The translations under genes and the position numbers were made by a program. Shown in pieces: positions 30,186 through 38,271 of a stretch of DNA of 38,540 bases. Position 1 is the first letter of the stretch, and each line of letters opens with the position of its first letter. The notes under the pieces are model-generated. The model was given only the letters and a program-made list of their open reading frames with translations. It searched no databases and had not been told where the DNA came from. Location of the stretch: NCBI GenBank assembly GCA_019115285.1, contig DXDU01000118.1, forward strand, positions 1 to 38,540. The letters run 5' to 3'. The stretch is from Candidatus Acutalibacter pullistercoris (GTDB lineage Bacteria; Bacillota; Clostridia; Oscillospirales; Acutalibacteraceae).

Positions 30186-30947
30186 ATGGTGACTGCCGTG
30201 ATCACCGGGGCCTCCAGCGGGCTGGGAAAGGAATACATCAATGCCATCATCGCCCAGTATCCCAGCGTGGACGTGTTCTGGCTGGTGGCCAGAAGGAAAG
30301 AACTGCTCAAGGAGATTGCCCAGGAGCACCCGGACAAGACCATCGCCGCCATCTCCCTGGACTTGGGGAAGGAAGAGAGCCTGCAGCTCTTCGAGCAGCT
30401 GCTGAAGGAGAACCAGCCGGAGATCAAAGTGCTGGTGAACAACGCGGGCTACGGCAAGGCCTGCGATTTCTTCTCCGCCAACCGGGCCGCCCAGACGGGG
30501 ATGATCGACGTAAACTGCCGGGCCCTCACCGCCCTGACCCGCCTGTGCCTGCCCTATATGTTAGACGACAGCCTGGTGGTGAACGTGGCCTCCATCGCCG
30601 CCTTCGCCCCCACCCCCAGGATGTCCGTGTACGCCGCCACCAAGTCCTTTGTGCTGGCCTTCTCCAAGGCCCTCCACGAGGAGCTCCGCCCCCGGGGCAT
30701 CAAGGTGTGCGCCGTGTGCCCCGGCCCCATGGACACCCAGTTCTGGGAAGTGGCCGGCGCCACCGAGGGCAAAAGCCGCCTGATCGACAAGCTTCCCCGG
30801 GTGGACCCCACCGCCGTGGCCGTAGGCTCCCTGCGGGCCGCCAAGCGGGGCAAGGCCACCTACACCAAGGGGCTTTTCTACAAGTTCTATCACCTGCTGG
30901 CCAAGGTCCTCCCCCACAGCTTCCTGATGGAATTCACCGAAGTGTAA
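30186..30947 (+). CDS. Short-chain dehydrogenase/reductase
   Basis: Classical SDR, 253 residues. Cofactor loop TGASSGLG (7-14), NNAGYG (85-90), and the catalytic Ser136, Tyr149 and Lys153 in NVASIAAF and SVYAATKSF. NAD(P)-dependent reduction or oxidation of an unknown alcohol/ketone substrate. A GTG at 30177 is in frame but abuts the AAAGGA site; the ATG at 30186 has better spacing. Single gene between divergent mtnN and convergent folK. Confidence 0.9.
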   Translation: MVTAVITGASSGLGKEYINAIIAQYPSVDVFWLVARRKELLKEIAQEHPDKTIAAISLDLGKEESLQLFEQLLKENQPEIKVLVNNAGYGKACDFFSANRAAQTGMIDVNCRALTALTRLCLPYMLDDSLVVNVASIAAFAPTPRMSVYAATKSFVLAFSKALHEELRPRGIKVCAVCPGPMDTQFWEVAGATEGKSRLIDKLPRVDPTAVAVGSLRAAKRGKATYTKGLFYKFYHLLAKVLPHSFLMEFTEV

Positions 30948-30981
30948 AACAAAACCGGGAAGGCCTCCCTCCCCGGTTCCC

Positions 30982-31010
30982 CCTCCCCGGCCACCCGGGG
31001 AGGTTTTATT
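30982..31010 (+). terminator. Terminator between the SDR gene and folK
   Basis: CCTCCCCGG, loop CCAC, CCGGGGAGG, then TTTTATTT. It overlaps the folK stop codon. A second weaker stem (AACCGGG with CCCGGTT) lies just before it. Confidence 0.8.
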
Positions 31011-31482
31011 TATAGAGGTACACCCCGGACTTGTCCACAGCCTCGAAAGCGTCGTGGAAGGAGTACCCCAGCCCCTCGTGCAAGGGGAACAGGTCCGACA
31101 GGGGCACCAGCACAAAGGCCCGCTCCCGGATGTGGGGATGGGGCAGGGTCAGGGTCTCCGTCTGGCAGGTGACGCCCTCCCCGATGAGCAGGTCGATGTC
31201 CAAGGTCCTGGCCCCGTGGTAAGACTTGCGCACCCGGCCCAAAGCCTTCTCGATGGTCAGGCACTTATCCAGCAGGGCCTGGGGCTCCAGCTGGGTCTCC
31301 AGGAGCACGCAGCAGTTGAGATAGGCCCCCTGCTCGTCGGGCACGTCAAAGGGCTCTGTCTCGTAGACGTTGGACAGGGCCAGCACCTGGGTCTTGGGCA
31401 GCTTTTCGATCCTGTCCAGGCCCTGGGCCAGGTTGTCCTCCCGGTCCCCTAAATTGGTTCCCAATCCCAGTACGATTTTCAC
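31006..31482 (-). CDS. folK: 2-amino-4-hydroxy-6-hydroxymethyldihydropteridine pyrophosphokinase
   Basis: Activates the pterin with ATP for condensation with p-aminobenzoate in folate synthesis. The protein has 158 residues. Motifs: VLGLGTNLGDRE at the N-terminus, GARTLDIDLLI (metal and substrate site) and LPHPHIRERAFVLVPL. The GTG at 31482 overlaps the TGA of the upstream folP-folB gene by 4 bases and has GAGGAGG before it. It is last in the galT-comF-tcdA-folE-folPB-folK operon and makes the substrate used by the synthase domain encoded just upstream. Confidence 0.96.
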   Translation of the reverse strand: MKIVLGLGTNLGDREDNLAQGLDRIEKLPKTQVLALSNVYETEPFDVPDEQGAYLNCCVLLETQLEPQALLDKCLTIEKALGRVRKSYHGARTLDIDLLIGEGVTCQTETLTLPHPHIRERAFVLVPLSDLFPLHEGLGYSFHDAFEAVDKSGVYLYK

Positions 31483-32699
31483 AGCGATTCCTCCTCTCCC
31501 CGCCGGAGGGTGATGGTCACCCCGGCGTAGTCGAACACGGCGTTCATAGGGGCCTCGGGCTTTTTCAGGGTGAGGGTCACCGCCTGCACCAGGGGGTGTT
31601 CCCGCAGCACCGCCTGGCACACCACCTGGGCCGCCCGCTCGATGAGGTCGTACTTCGCCTCAGTAAAAACACGCTGCACCGTCTTGCGCACCCCGGCGTA
31701 GTTCACCGTGTCCCGCAGGTCGTCGCTGCCCCTGGCTTTTCTCAAATCCGCCTGCAGCTCCAAGTCCAGAAGGAACCGCTGTCCCTGCTCCTTCTCCTCC
31801 GGGTTTACCCCGTGGTAGGCGAAGATCTCCAATCCCTTCAGCCAAATGGTGTCCATGGTCTGTCCCCTTCCTTCCTGTGTGATCTTTCCCCGCAGCGCCC
31901 CAGCCATTCTGGCGGCGGTGACCGCCTCCTTCACGTCGTGGGCCCGCAGGAAGTCCGCCCCGGACAAGGCAGCCGCCGTGTGGGCCGCCAGGGTGGGGGC
32001 CAGCCTGTCCTCCAGGGCCAGGGGAGCGCTCTCCCCCCCGCCCCCCCGGGCGGTCACCCGCTTCCGGGAGGCCCCCACCAGCAGGGCGCAGTCCCCCATC
32101 CGCAGGCTGCCGGCATTGGCCAAAAGGGTCAGGTCTTCCTCATAGTTTGTGCCAAAGCCCACCCCTGGATCGAAACACAGCTGCTCCTCCGAAAAGCCCA
32201 GCCGGGCGGCTTCCTCCAGGCGGGTCTGGAAAAACCTCCTGGTGGCGGACAGCACCTCTCCCCCCTGGCCTCCCAGGGGGCAGTTCACCACGCAGCCGCA
32301 GCCGGAACCAGCAGCCGCCCGGAGCATCTCCTTCCCAAAGCCGGTGACATCGTTGACGATGTGGGCCCCGGCAGCCAGGGCCTTTTCCGCCACCTGGGGG
32401 TAGAAGGTGTCCACCGACAGAGGCGCGTCCAGCTCCCGGAGAAGCAGGGGCAGCACGTCTTTGAGGCGATTCCACTCCTCCTGCCAGGGCACAGCCGTGA
32501 ACCCCGGCCGGGTGGACTGTCCCCCCAGATCGATGACGTCCGCGCCCTGGGCCTGGAGCTCCAACCCCCTGGCCAAGGCAAGCTCCGGGGAACAGTACCT
32601 GCCCCCGTCGGAGAAGGAGTCCGGGGTCACGTTTAAAATGCCCATCACATAGGGCCGGGTGAGGGGGAACACCCGGCCCCTGGCAAGAAAGCGCCCCAC
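31479..32699 (-). CDS. folP-folB: Fused dihydropteroate synthase-dihydroneopterin aldolase
   Basis: One 406-residue protein with two folate enzymes. Residues 1-275 are dihydropteroate synthase (NVTPDSFSDGG 23-33, LGGQSTRPG 58-66, GASRKR 209-214, RAHDVKEA 252-259). Residues 282-406 are dihydroneopterin aldolase (MDTIWLKGLEIFAYHGVNPEE onwards, with DYAGV near the end). These proteins are usually separate. An ATG at codon 282 (31856) has GGAAGGGG about seven bases upstream, so a free aldolase could also be made by internal initiation. The GTG start at 32699 lies one base past the folE stop, after GGGAGGG. Confidence 0.94.
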   Translation of the reverse strand: MGRFLARGRVFPLTRPYVMGILNVTPDSFSDGGRYCSPELALARGLELQAQGADVIDLGGQSTRPGFTAVPWQEEWNRLKDVLPLLLRELDAPLSVDTFYPQVAEKALAAGAHIVNDVTGFGKEMLRAAAGSGCGCVVNCPLGGQGGEVLSATRRFFQTRLEEAARLGFSEEQLCFDPGVGFGTNYEEDLTLLANAGSLRMGDCALLVGASRKRVTARGGGGESAPLALEDRLAPTLAAHTAAALSGADFLRAHDVKEAVTAARMAGALRGKITQEGRGQTMDTIWLKGLEIFAYHGVNPEEKEQGQRFLLDLELQADLRKARGSDDLRDTVNYAGVRKTVQRVFTEAKYDLIERAAQVVCQAVLREHPLVQAVTLTLKKPEAPMNAVFDYAGVTITLRRGEEESL

Positions 32700-32700
32700 G

Positions 32701-33264
32701 TCAGCGCCCTCCCAGCAGGGACATGACTTCCGCCCTGGTCTTGGCGTCGGAGCGCATACAGCCCCGCAGGGCGGAGGTCTGGGTCTTGGCCCCGGCGGCC
32801 CTGGCCCCCCGCATGGTCATACAAAGGTGCTCCGCCTCGATAAACACCGCCACCCCCAAGGGCTGCAGCTCCTCATAGAGAAAGTCGGCGATCTGCCCGG
32901 TGAGGCGCTCCTGCACCTGGGGCCGGCGGGCGAAGCAGTCCACAATCCGGGCGAATTTCGACAGGCCGATGATCCGCCCTCCCTGGGGGATGTAGGCGAT
33001 GTGGGCCTTTCCGATAAAGGGCAGCAGGTGGTGCTCGCACACCGAGTACAGGGGGATGTCCTTCACCAGCACCAGCTCGTTGTGGCGGCTCTCCTCGTGG
33101 AAGATCTTCAAATGTTCCCGGGGGTCCGCCCCCAGGCCGGAGAAGATCTCCTGGTACATCCGGGCCACCCGGGCGGGGGTCTCCTGCAGGCCCTCCCGCT
33201 GGGGGTCCTCCCCCACCGCTTCCAGCAGCTCCCGCACGGCCCGCTCGATCCGTTCTCTATCCAT
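32701..33264 (-). CDS. folE: GTP cyclohydrolase I
   Basis: First enzyme of folate synthesis: GTP to 7,8-dihydroneopterin triphosphate plus formate. The protein has 187 residues. Zinc and active-site residues are in [11 protein letters not shown] (Cys76, His79) and [10 protein letters not shown] (Cys148), with the family C-terminus QTSALRG. The start codon overlaps the upstream tcdA gene by 8 bases, so expression is tied to the operon. The next gene supplies synthase and aldolase, so the genes follow the pathway. Confidence 0.97.
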   Translation of the reverse strand: MDRERIERAVRELLEAVGEDPQREGLQETPARVARMYQEIFSGLGADPREHLKIFHEESRHNELVLVKDIPLYSVCEHHLLPFIGKAHIAYIPQGGRIIGLSKFARIVDCFARRPQVQERLTGQIADFLYEELQPLGVAVFIEAEHLCMTMRGARAAGAKTQTSALRGCMRSDAKTRAEVMSLLGGR

Positions 33265-33991
33265 GTTCCTTCCCTCCTGTTCCCGCCAGCAGACCCTTGA
33301 CGATCTCCCCCGCCAGGATCAAACCGGCCACGCTGGGCACGAAAGACACGCTCCCCGGGGCGATCCGCCCGGCGGTGCCCTTTGTCTCCAGGGCCTCCCC
33401 CTGGGGGAAGTCCCTGGCCTCCTCGGTAGACCACACCGCTTTCACCCCGGTGACCTGCCGCTTTTTCAGCTCCCGGCGCATAACCCGGGCCAGAGGGCAC
33501 ACGCTGGACTGTTCCAACGGCCCCACCTGGAAGGCGGTGGGGTCCAGCTTGTTCCCCGCCCCCATGCAGCTGATCACCGGCACCCCCGCTTCCCGGCAGC
33601 GGAGGATCAGCTCTATTTTAGAGCTGACGGTGTCTATGGCGTCGGCCACGTAGTCGAACCGGGAGAAGTCCATATTGTCCTCCGGGGTGAAGAACAGGAC
33701 CTTTGCCTCCACCTGGCACTCCGGGTTGATCTGGAGCACCCGCTCCCGGGCCACTTCCGCTTTGGGACGGCCCAGGGTGTCCTCCAGGGCCAGAATCTGC
33801 CGGTTGATGTTGGTCAGGCTCACGCTGTCCCCGTCCACGATGGTCAGGGAGCCCACCCCGCACCGGGCCAGGGCCTCGATGGTGTAGCCCCCCACGCCCC
33901 CGGCGCCGAACACCGCCACCCGGGCGGCCCGGAGCTTTTGAAGGCCCTGGGCCCCGATGAGCTGTTCTTCTCTGGAAAACCGGTGGATCAC
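33257..33991 (-). CDS. tcdA: tRNA threonylcarbamoyladenosine dehydratase (ThiF/E1 family)
   Basis: E1-like ATP-dependent enzyme that cyclises t6A in tRNA to ct6A, 244 residues. Nucleotide loop [11 protein letters not shown] (29-39), [17 protein letters not shown], and the central [16 protein letters not shown] segment, all typical of TcdA/YgdL. The GTG start at 33991 overlaps the comF stop (GTGA) after a GGAGAGAGG site. The open frame upstream is not used. Its place in a folate operon is probably only co-transcription. Confidence 0.9.
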   Translation of the reverse strand: MIHRFSREEQLIGAQGLQKLRAARVAVFGAGGVGGYTIEALARCGVGSLTIVDGDSVSLTNINRQILALEDTLGRPKAEVARERVLQINPECQVEAKVLFFTPEDNMDFSRFDYVADAIDTVSSKIELILRCREAGVPVISCMGAGNKLDPTAFQVGPLEQSSVCPLARVMRRELKKRQVTGVKAVWSTEEARDFPQGEALETKGTAGRIAPGSVSFVPSVAGLILAGEIVKGLLAGTGGKEHG

Positions 33992-34680
33992 CCTGTCCTC
34001 TCTCCTTTCTCCCGGGTGAGGGTGGCGTCCCCGGCGCACAGGCCCAGGACCTCCCCCGCCCCCGCCTGGTACAGCGCCAGGGCGCACTGGCTCAGGGTGG
34101 CGCCGGTGGTGACGATATCGTCGATCAGCAGCAGCGTCTCCCCCTGTAGTTTTCTGGTGGCCCCGTAGGCCCCGGCCACGTTCTCCAGCCGCTCCTCCCG
34201 GGAGAGGGTGTGCTGGGTCTTGGTCTCCCGGACCTTTTCCAGCACGTCCAGCAAGGGCAGCCCCAAGGCCCTGGCCGCGGACTTTGCCAGCAGCCTGCTC
34301 TGGTCGTAGCCCCGGGCCCTTCTCCCCTGGTGGGAAAGGGGCACGTAGGCCACCCCCTGGGCCTGCCAGGAAAGCCGCCCCGCCTGAAGAGCCAGCAGCC
34401 GCCCCAAGGGGCCGGCCTCTCCCCGCAGGCCCTGGAATTTGAACCCGTGGAGGGTCTTGCGAAAGCCCCCTTGGTACACCATGGGGCAGGCCACCGGCAG
34501 CACCTTCCCGTTCTCCAGGGGCAGCCGGCGCAGCAGGGGCTCCCGGGGGAGCTTCTCCCGGCAGTCCTCGCAGAAGAAGTCCTCCGGGTGGATCACCCTG
34601 CCGCAGGAAAGGCACCTGGCGGGAAACACCAGGGACAGGAGGAGTTCCCCCAGCCCCGGGGCGCCCAGATCCCGTTTCAC
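33988..34680 (-). CDS. ComF-family phosphoribosyltransferase-like protein
   Basis: 230-residue ComF/GntX-type protein. N-terminal zinc-ribbon CLSC (23-26) and CEDC (37-40), then a phosphoribosyltransferase fold with the PRPP loop LLIDDIVTTGATL near residue 195. ComF in Bacillus takes part in DNA uptake; in many bacteria the role is unknown and no other competence genes are here. The GTG start at 34680 lies one base after the galT stop; the longer upstream frame overlaps galT and is not used. Overlaps tcdA by 4 bases. Confidence 0.9.
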   Translation of the reverse strand: MKRDLGAPGLGELLLSLVFPARCLSCGRVIHPEDFFCEDCREKLPREPLLRRLPLENGKVLPVACPMVYQGGFRKTLHGFKFQGLRGEAGPLGRLLALQAGRLSWQAQGVAYVPLSHQGRRARGYDQSRLLAKSAARALGLPLLDVLEKVRETKTQHTLSREERLENVAGAYGATRKLQGETLLLIDDIVTTGATLSQCALALYQAGAGEVLGLCAGDATLTREKGERTG

Positions 34681-34681
34681 C

Positions 34682-36190
34682 TTACACCTGGGCGCAGAAC
34701 CGCCGGAAGGCCTCCCGGCCCTCTTCCGTGTCCTTAAAGACCCCGGCGTTGCCCAGAATCTTCCCAAACACCTGGCCGATGCTCTCCTGGATCTTCCGGC
34801 GGGTGTCCCCTTCCCCGGCGCCCTGGGCCTGCAGCTCCTCAAACCAGGCCTGGTGCTTCTCCATCTCCGGCCGGGCCAGGATCTCCTGGGCCTTCACAGG
34901 CTCTTTCAGGGCCTGCTCCAGAAGCTCCGTCTCGGCGAGGAGCCTGGGCGGCAGAATGGCCAGGCCCATCACCTCGATGAGGCCGATGTTCTCCTTCTTG
35001 ATGTGGTGGTACTCCCCGTGGGGGTGGAACAGCCCCAGAGGGTGCTCTTCGGTGGTGCGGTTGTTGCGCAGCACCAGGTCCAGCTCGTAGTCCTCCCCCC
35101 GCCGCCGGGCGATGGGGGTGATGGTGTTGTGAGGGGTGTCCCCGGAGTAGGCCAGGACGCCGGCGCTCTCGTCGGAGTACCCCCGCCAGCTTTGCAGGAT
35201 CTTGTCCCCCAGGTCGATGAGGGCCTCCCGGTCCCCGGAGCGCAGCCGGAGCACGGACATGGGCCACTTCACAATGCCGGCCTCCACCTGCGCAAAGCCC
35301 GGGAAGGCCACAGCCTCCCCCACCGGCGCCTTGGCCATGGGGAACTCAAACCGGCCTCCCTGGAAGTGGTCGTGGGTGAGGATGGACCCTCCCACAATGG
35401 GCAGGTCCGCGTTGGAGCCCACAAAGTAGTGGGGCAGGAAGGTGACGAACTCCAGCAGCCGTGCCATGGACTCCCGGCTGACCTTCATGGGCCGGTGCTC
35501 ACTGGAGAGGACGATGCAGTGCTCGTTGTAGTACACGTAGGGGGAGTACTGCAGGAACCACTGCTCCCCGCCCAGCTCCAAGGGGATGAGCCGGTGGTTG
35601 CCCCGGGCGGCCTGGTTCGCGCTGCCCAGGTACCCTTCGTTTTCCCGGCACAGGGCGCACTTGGGGTAGCCGGACTGAGGGGCGTTCTTGGCCGCGGCGA
35701 TGGCCTTGGGGTCCTTCTCCGGCTTGGAGAGGTTGATGGTGATCACCAGGTCCCCGTACTCCGTGGGGGCGGTCCAGAGCTTGTCCTTCTCCACCCGGTC
35801 CACCCGGATGTAGTTGGAGGCCCGGGAAAGATCGTAGTAATAGTCCGTGGCGGCCTTCTTGTCCTTCTCGTAAAGCTCGTAGAAGGTCTTCACCACCTGG
35901 GAGGGCCGGGGCATCAGGCAGTTCATCACTTCCGTGTCCAGCTGGTCCCTGGCGTCCCGGGTGTCCGGGTCCAGCAAACCCTGCTCCGCCGCCCAGTCGC
36001 AGATGCGCTCCAGGGGCTCTCTGGGGTAGGGCAAAGTCTCCTCCACCGGCTGGGGGGTGAATTCCCTTGCCCCCAGCAAAGCCAGCATTCTGTTGGCGGC
36101 ATAGGGCAGGTCTTCCCGCTCCAGCAAACCACGCTGCAAGCCGTACTGCAGCAGACGGCTCATCTCTCTGTTCAGTTCCCGCAGTTCCAT
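34682..36190 (-). CDS. galT: UDP-glucose-hexose-1-phosphate uridylyltransferase (Firmicutes type)
   Basis: Leloir-pathway enzyme exchanging UMP between UDP-glucose and galactose-1-phosphate, 502 residues: the long form of Firmicutes (about 490-510) rather than the 350-residue Escherichia type. Recognisable segments: SGYPKCALCRENEGYLG, LSSEHRPMKVSRE, SILTHDHFQGGRFEFPM and GLFHPHGEYHHIKKENIGLIEV. The ATG at 36190 has GGAGGAG about nine bases before it. First gene of a six-gene operon ending in the folate genes; no galK or galE is in the window. Confidence 0.95.
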   Translation of the reverse strand: MELRELNREMSRLLQYGLQRGLLEREDLPYAANRMLALLGAREFTPQPVEETLPYPREPLERICDWAAEQGLLDPDTRDARDQLDTEVMNCLMPRPSQVVKTFYELYEKDKKAATDYYYDLSRASNYIRVDRVEKDKLWTAPTEYGDLVITINLSKPEKDPKAIAAAKNAPQSGYPKCALCRENEGYLGSANQAARGNHRLIPLELGGEQWFLQYSPYVYYNEHCIVLSSEHRPMKVSRESMARLLEFVTFLPHYFVGSNADLPIVGGSILTHDHFQGGRFEFPMAKAPVGEAVAFPGFAQVEAGIVKWPMSVLRLRSGDREALIDLGDKILQSWRGYSDESAGVLAYSGDTPHNTITPIARRRGEDYELDLVLRNNRTTEEHPLGLFHPHGEYHHIKKENIGLIEVMGLAILPPRLLAETELLEQALKEPVKAQEILARPEMEKHQAWFEELQAQGAGEGDTRRKIQESIGQVFGKILGNAGVFKDTEEGREAFRRFCAQV

Positions 36191-36221
36191 TGTGATCGCT
36201 CCTCCTTTTCCTTGTTGCTTC

Positions 36222-36250
36222 ATTGTACTACAGATCCCGCCCCGGCACAA
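36222..36250 (-). promoter_or_regulatory. Promoter of the galT-folK operon
   Basis: On the minus strand TTGTGC (36245-36250), 17-base spacer, TACAAT (36222-36227), 32 bases before the galT ATG. No other good promoter is seen within the operon. Confidence 0.7.
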
Positions 36251-36324
36251 GGGAAAGGCAAAAAGTTGTGGGGAAAAGAAACGCCCATAACAGGGAACGG
36301 GCCGCCCCTTCCGGCAGCCCGTCC

Positions 36325-36688
36325 CGCGCTTTACGCTTTCTCTGCCGCGCCAGGGAGCAAATTAAACACCTTGTCGATGACCACCAGGGTCCTGGCGTAG
36401 GTCTCGCTGGCGTCTATGGTCAGGTCCTTGGGGTCCCCCGTGCCGGTGAGGCCTAAAGTCGTATACACCCGCTGGGCGCTGGCCCTGGCCCACTCTGGCA
36501 GGTCGGCGCGCTTTACGCTTTCTCTGCCGCGCCGGGGAGCAAATTTAACACCTTGTCGATGACCACCAGGGTCCTGGCGTAGGTCTCGCTGGCGTCTATG
36601 GTCAGGTCCTTGGGGTCCCCCGTGCCGGTGAGGCCTAGAGTCGTATACACCCGCTGGGCGCTGGCCCTGGCCCACTCTGGCAGGTCGG
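36325..36688. repeat. 182-bp tandem duplication of the GH25 gene 3' end
   Basis: Copies 36325-36506 and 36507-36688 differ at only about three positions. The coding gene ends inside the second copy (stop at 36513-36515). The first copy therefore lies just past the stop, as an echo of the last 57 codons. The unit is not a multiple of three. The 322 bases between the galT start and the GH25 stop hold this repeat and the galT promoter, with no other gene. Confidence 0.95.
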
Positions 36689-37379
36689 CGATGGTCTTAT
36701 ACTTGTCCTCGTTTTCCCGGTAGACCTGCTGGGCCTCCTCCCGGGCGATTGCAGCCGCTTCCTCTCGATCCACAGGTTCCTCCTTTCTCCCGCACAGCCC
36801 GGGAAAGTCCACATAGGCCTTGTTCATGTCGAACTTCTTCCCCAGCAGCACCCCGCTGTCGGTGTACTGCCACAGGGCCACGGGCTTGTCGTAGTCCAGG
36901 GTGCTGTTCCACTGGGCCACCCACTTCAGGTACTTGTCGAGCCTGGGGCTGTTGAGCCGTGTGACCATCCAGTATAGGAAGGAGTACACCCCGCAGCAGT
37001 ACCCGGCCTCCGCCACCCTGTCGCAGAAGGCCGCCACGTTGTCGATGAGGGCCTCCCCCTCCGGCAGGGAGCTGTCCTCCACGTCGTACCACACCCCGTA
37101 GAGGGGCTCTTTCCCGGCTAAGAGCCGCAAAGCGTGCCGGGCCTCGCTCTGGGCCATCTCCACCGTCTTGGCGTAGGAGTACAGATACGCCCCGTAGGGG
37201 ATCCCTGCCGCCTGGCACTTTCTCACGTTCTCCTCAAATTCCTTGTCGTCCTGGTTCACATAGTCGCTGCCGTAGCCGCAGCGGAGTATGGCAAAGTCTA
37301 TCTTCCCTTTCAGGGCGGCAAAGTCCACCGGGCCGTTGAATTCCGAAACGTCGATGCCCTTTGCCAAAACGCCCGCCAT
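36513..37379 (-). CDS. GH25 lysozyme-like peptidoglycan hydrolase
   Basis: Family 25 muramidase, 288 residues, cutting the MurNAc-GlcNAc bond. N-terminal barrel (about 1-205): GIDVSEFNG with Asp10, YGSDY, and the catalytic pair Asp99-x-Glu101 in WYDVEDSS. After a charged linker, the C-terminal segment DLPEWARASAQRVYTTLGL with the later TYARTLVVIDKVLNLL looks like an S-layer-homology-type wall-binding repeat. No signal peptide is seen, so it may act on spore or lysed-cell wall, or be exported atypically. The ATG at 37379 follows GGAGGAG. Its last codons sit in a recent 182-bp tandem duplication. Confidence 0.88.
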   Translation of the reverse strand: MAGVLAKGIDVSEFNGPVDFAALKGKIDFAILRCGYGSDYVNQDDKEFEENVRKCQAAGIPYGAYLYSYAKTVEMAQSEARHALRLLAGKEPLYGVWYDVEDSSLPEGEALIDNVAAFCDRVAEAGYCCGVYSFLYWMVTRLNSPRLDKYLKWVAQWNSTLDYDKPVALWQYTDSGVLLGKKFDMNKAYVDFPGLCGRKEEPVDREEAAAIAREEAQQVYRENEDKYKTIADLPEWARASAQRVYTTLGLTGTGDPKDLTIDASETYARTLVVIDKVLNLLPGAAEKA

Positions 37380-37521
37380 GGTCTCTCCTCCTTTGCTGAA
37401 AAGAAGCCGTGTTCCCCGGCTTTTCCCGGGGGGACTGGCCCCCCAGGCCATCTTATGCCAAGGCACCGGCACTTGCTCCCCTCCCCGCACGAAAACAGCC
37501 GCCCCCCGCACGGAAAAGCCT

Positions 37522-37550
37522 TTTACGGGCCTGGAAGAATTTGGTATCCT
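37522..37550 (+). promoter_or_regulatory. Possible promoter of the Nif11-like gene
   Basis: TTTACG (37522-37527), a 17-base spacer ending in TGG, and TATCCT (37545-37550). The boxes are weak. Confidence 0.4.
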
Positions 37551-37592
37551 AAGTCCTATCTGAACAATTACCCAAAGAAATGGGGAAAGAAC

Positions 37593-37847
37593 ATGGAGAT
37601 CAAAGAGAAGATCGAAGAGATTGTGGAGAAAGTGAAGAACGACAAGGACTTCGGCAAGAACTTCAAAGAGGACCCGGTGAAGGCCCTGGAAGAGCTGCTG
37701 GGCACCGACCTGCCCGACGAGCAGGTGAAGGCCGTCATCGAAGGGGTGAAGGCCAAGGTGAACCTGGACGAACTGGGCGACAAGGCCGGCGATCTCCTGG
37801 GCGGCGCCGTGGACAAGCTCAAGGGCCTGTTCGGCGGCAAGAAGTAA
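37593..37847 (+). CDS. Small Nif11/NHLP-leader-like protein
   Basis: 84-residue, highly charged, helical protein: KEKIEEIVEKVKNDKDFGKN, then FKEDPVKALEELLGTDLPDE, then a Gly-rich end (GDKAGDLLGGAVDKLKGLFGGKK). The first 50 residues resemble the Nif11/nitrile-hydratase-like leader (helix, DPxxALEEL, LPxE). In Clostridia similar small proteins occur both as RiPP precursors and alone. No modifying enzyme or transporter is near, so a precursor role is not supported here. The ATG at 37593 follows a weak GGGGAAAG site. A strong terminator follows. Confidence 0.75.
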   Translation: MEIKEKIEEIVEKVKNDKDFGKNFKEDPVKALEELLGTDLPDEQVKAVIEGVKAKVNLDELGDKAGDLLGGAVDKLKGLFGGKK

Positions 37848-37860
37848 GAAACCTCAAAAA

Positions 37861-37887
37861 GGAGGGGCGGCAAGCCCCTCCTTTTTT
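37861..37887 (+). terminator. Terminator of the Nif11-like gene
   Basis: GGAGGGGC, loop GGCAA, GCCCCTCC, then TTTTTT, thirteen bases after the stop codon. Confidence 0.92.
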
Positions 37888-37917
37888 CATTCTCCATCCC
37901 CCCTTTGGGCGACGAAC

Positions 37918-37951
37918 GACAAAGAAAACCCCCAGCCGCATGGGCCGGGGG
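37918..37951 (-). terminator. nifU terminator, outermost copy
   Basis: Minus strand CCCCCGGCC and GGCUGGGGG stem followed by UUUUCUUUG. Confidence 0.75.
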
Positions 37952-38072
37952 TCGTTTTTTCTCATACTTCGCAGGCGCACTCCTCGCATTCGGGGATCTC
38001 CCCCACAAAGGGCGTGGGGTCGATGGCTCCATTGTTCCCGCTCCGCCGCCTCCCTTTTGGGCGGGGAACGCT

Positions 38073-38106
38073 CAAAAAAACAACCCCCAGCCGTCCAGGC
38101 CGGGGG
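38073..38106 (-). terminator. nifU terminator, middle copy
   Basis: Minus strand CCCCCGGCC and GGCUGGGGG stem with the best U-tract of the three (UUGUUUUUUUG). Confidence 0.8.
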
Positions 38107-38227
38107 TCGATCTTTATCACACTTCGCAGGCCCGCTCCTCGCACGCGGGAGTCTCCCCCACAAATAGGCGTGGGGGCAGCGACTCCATGTTTCACGCTCC
38201 AGCGTGTCCCCATTGGGCGGGGGACAC

Positions 38228-38261
38228 CCAAGAAACAACCCCCAGCCGTCCAGGCCGGGGG
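38228..38261 (-). terminator. nifU terminator, first copy after the gene
   Basis: Minus strand CCCCCGGCC and GGCUGGGGG stem followed by UUGUUUCUUGG, eleven bases after the nifU stop. This is the terminator the gene meets first. Confidence 0.78.
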
Positions 38262-38271
38262 TCAGTCTTTA

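Noticed and set aside
30950-36300. Tetrahydrofolate riboswitch for the folate operon
   Set aside because: The leader before galT is only about 25 bases and no aptamer-like structure is seen there or between the operon genes.
36260-36325. GC-rich inverted repeat after the GH25 gene as a terminator
   Set aside because: A stem can be drawn (GGAACGGGC with GCCCGTCCC), but neither strand has a following U-tract, so it was not listed.
37593-37847. RiPP biosynthesis cluster around the Nif11-like gene
   Set aside because: Neighbours are a lysozyme and nifU; no maturase, protease or dedicated exporter is present. The ABC exporter at 7615-11111 is 26 kb away and lacks a peptidase domain.
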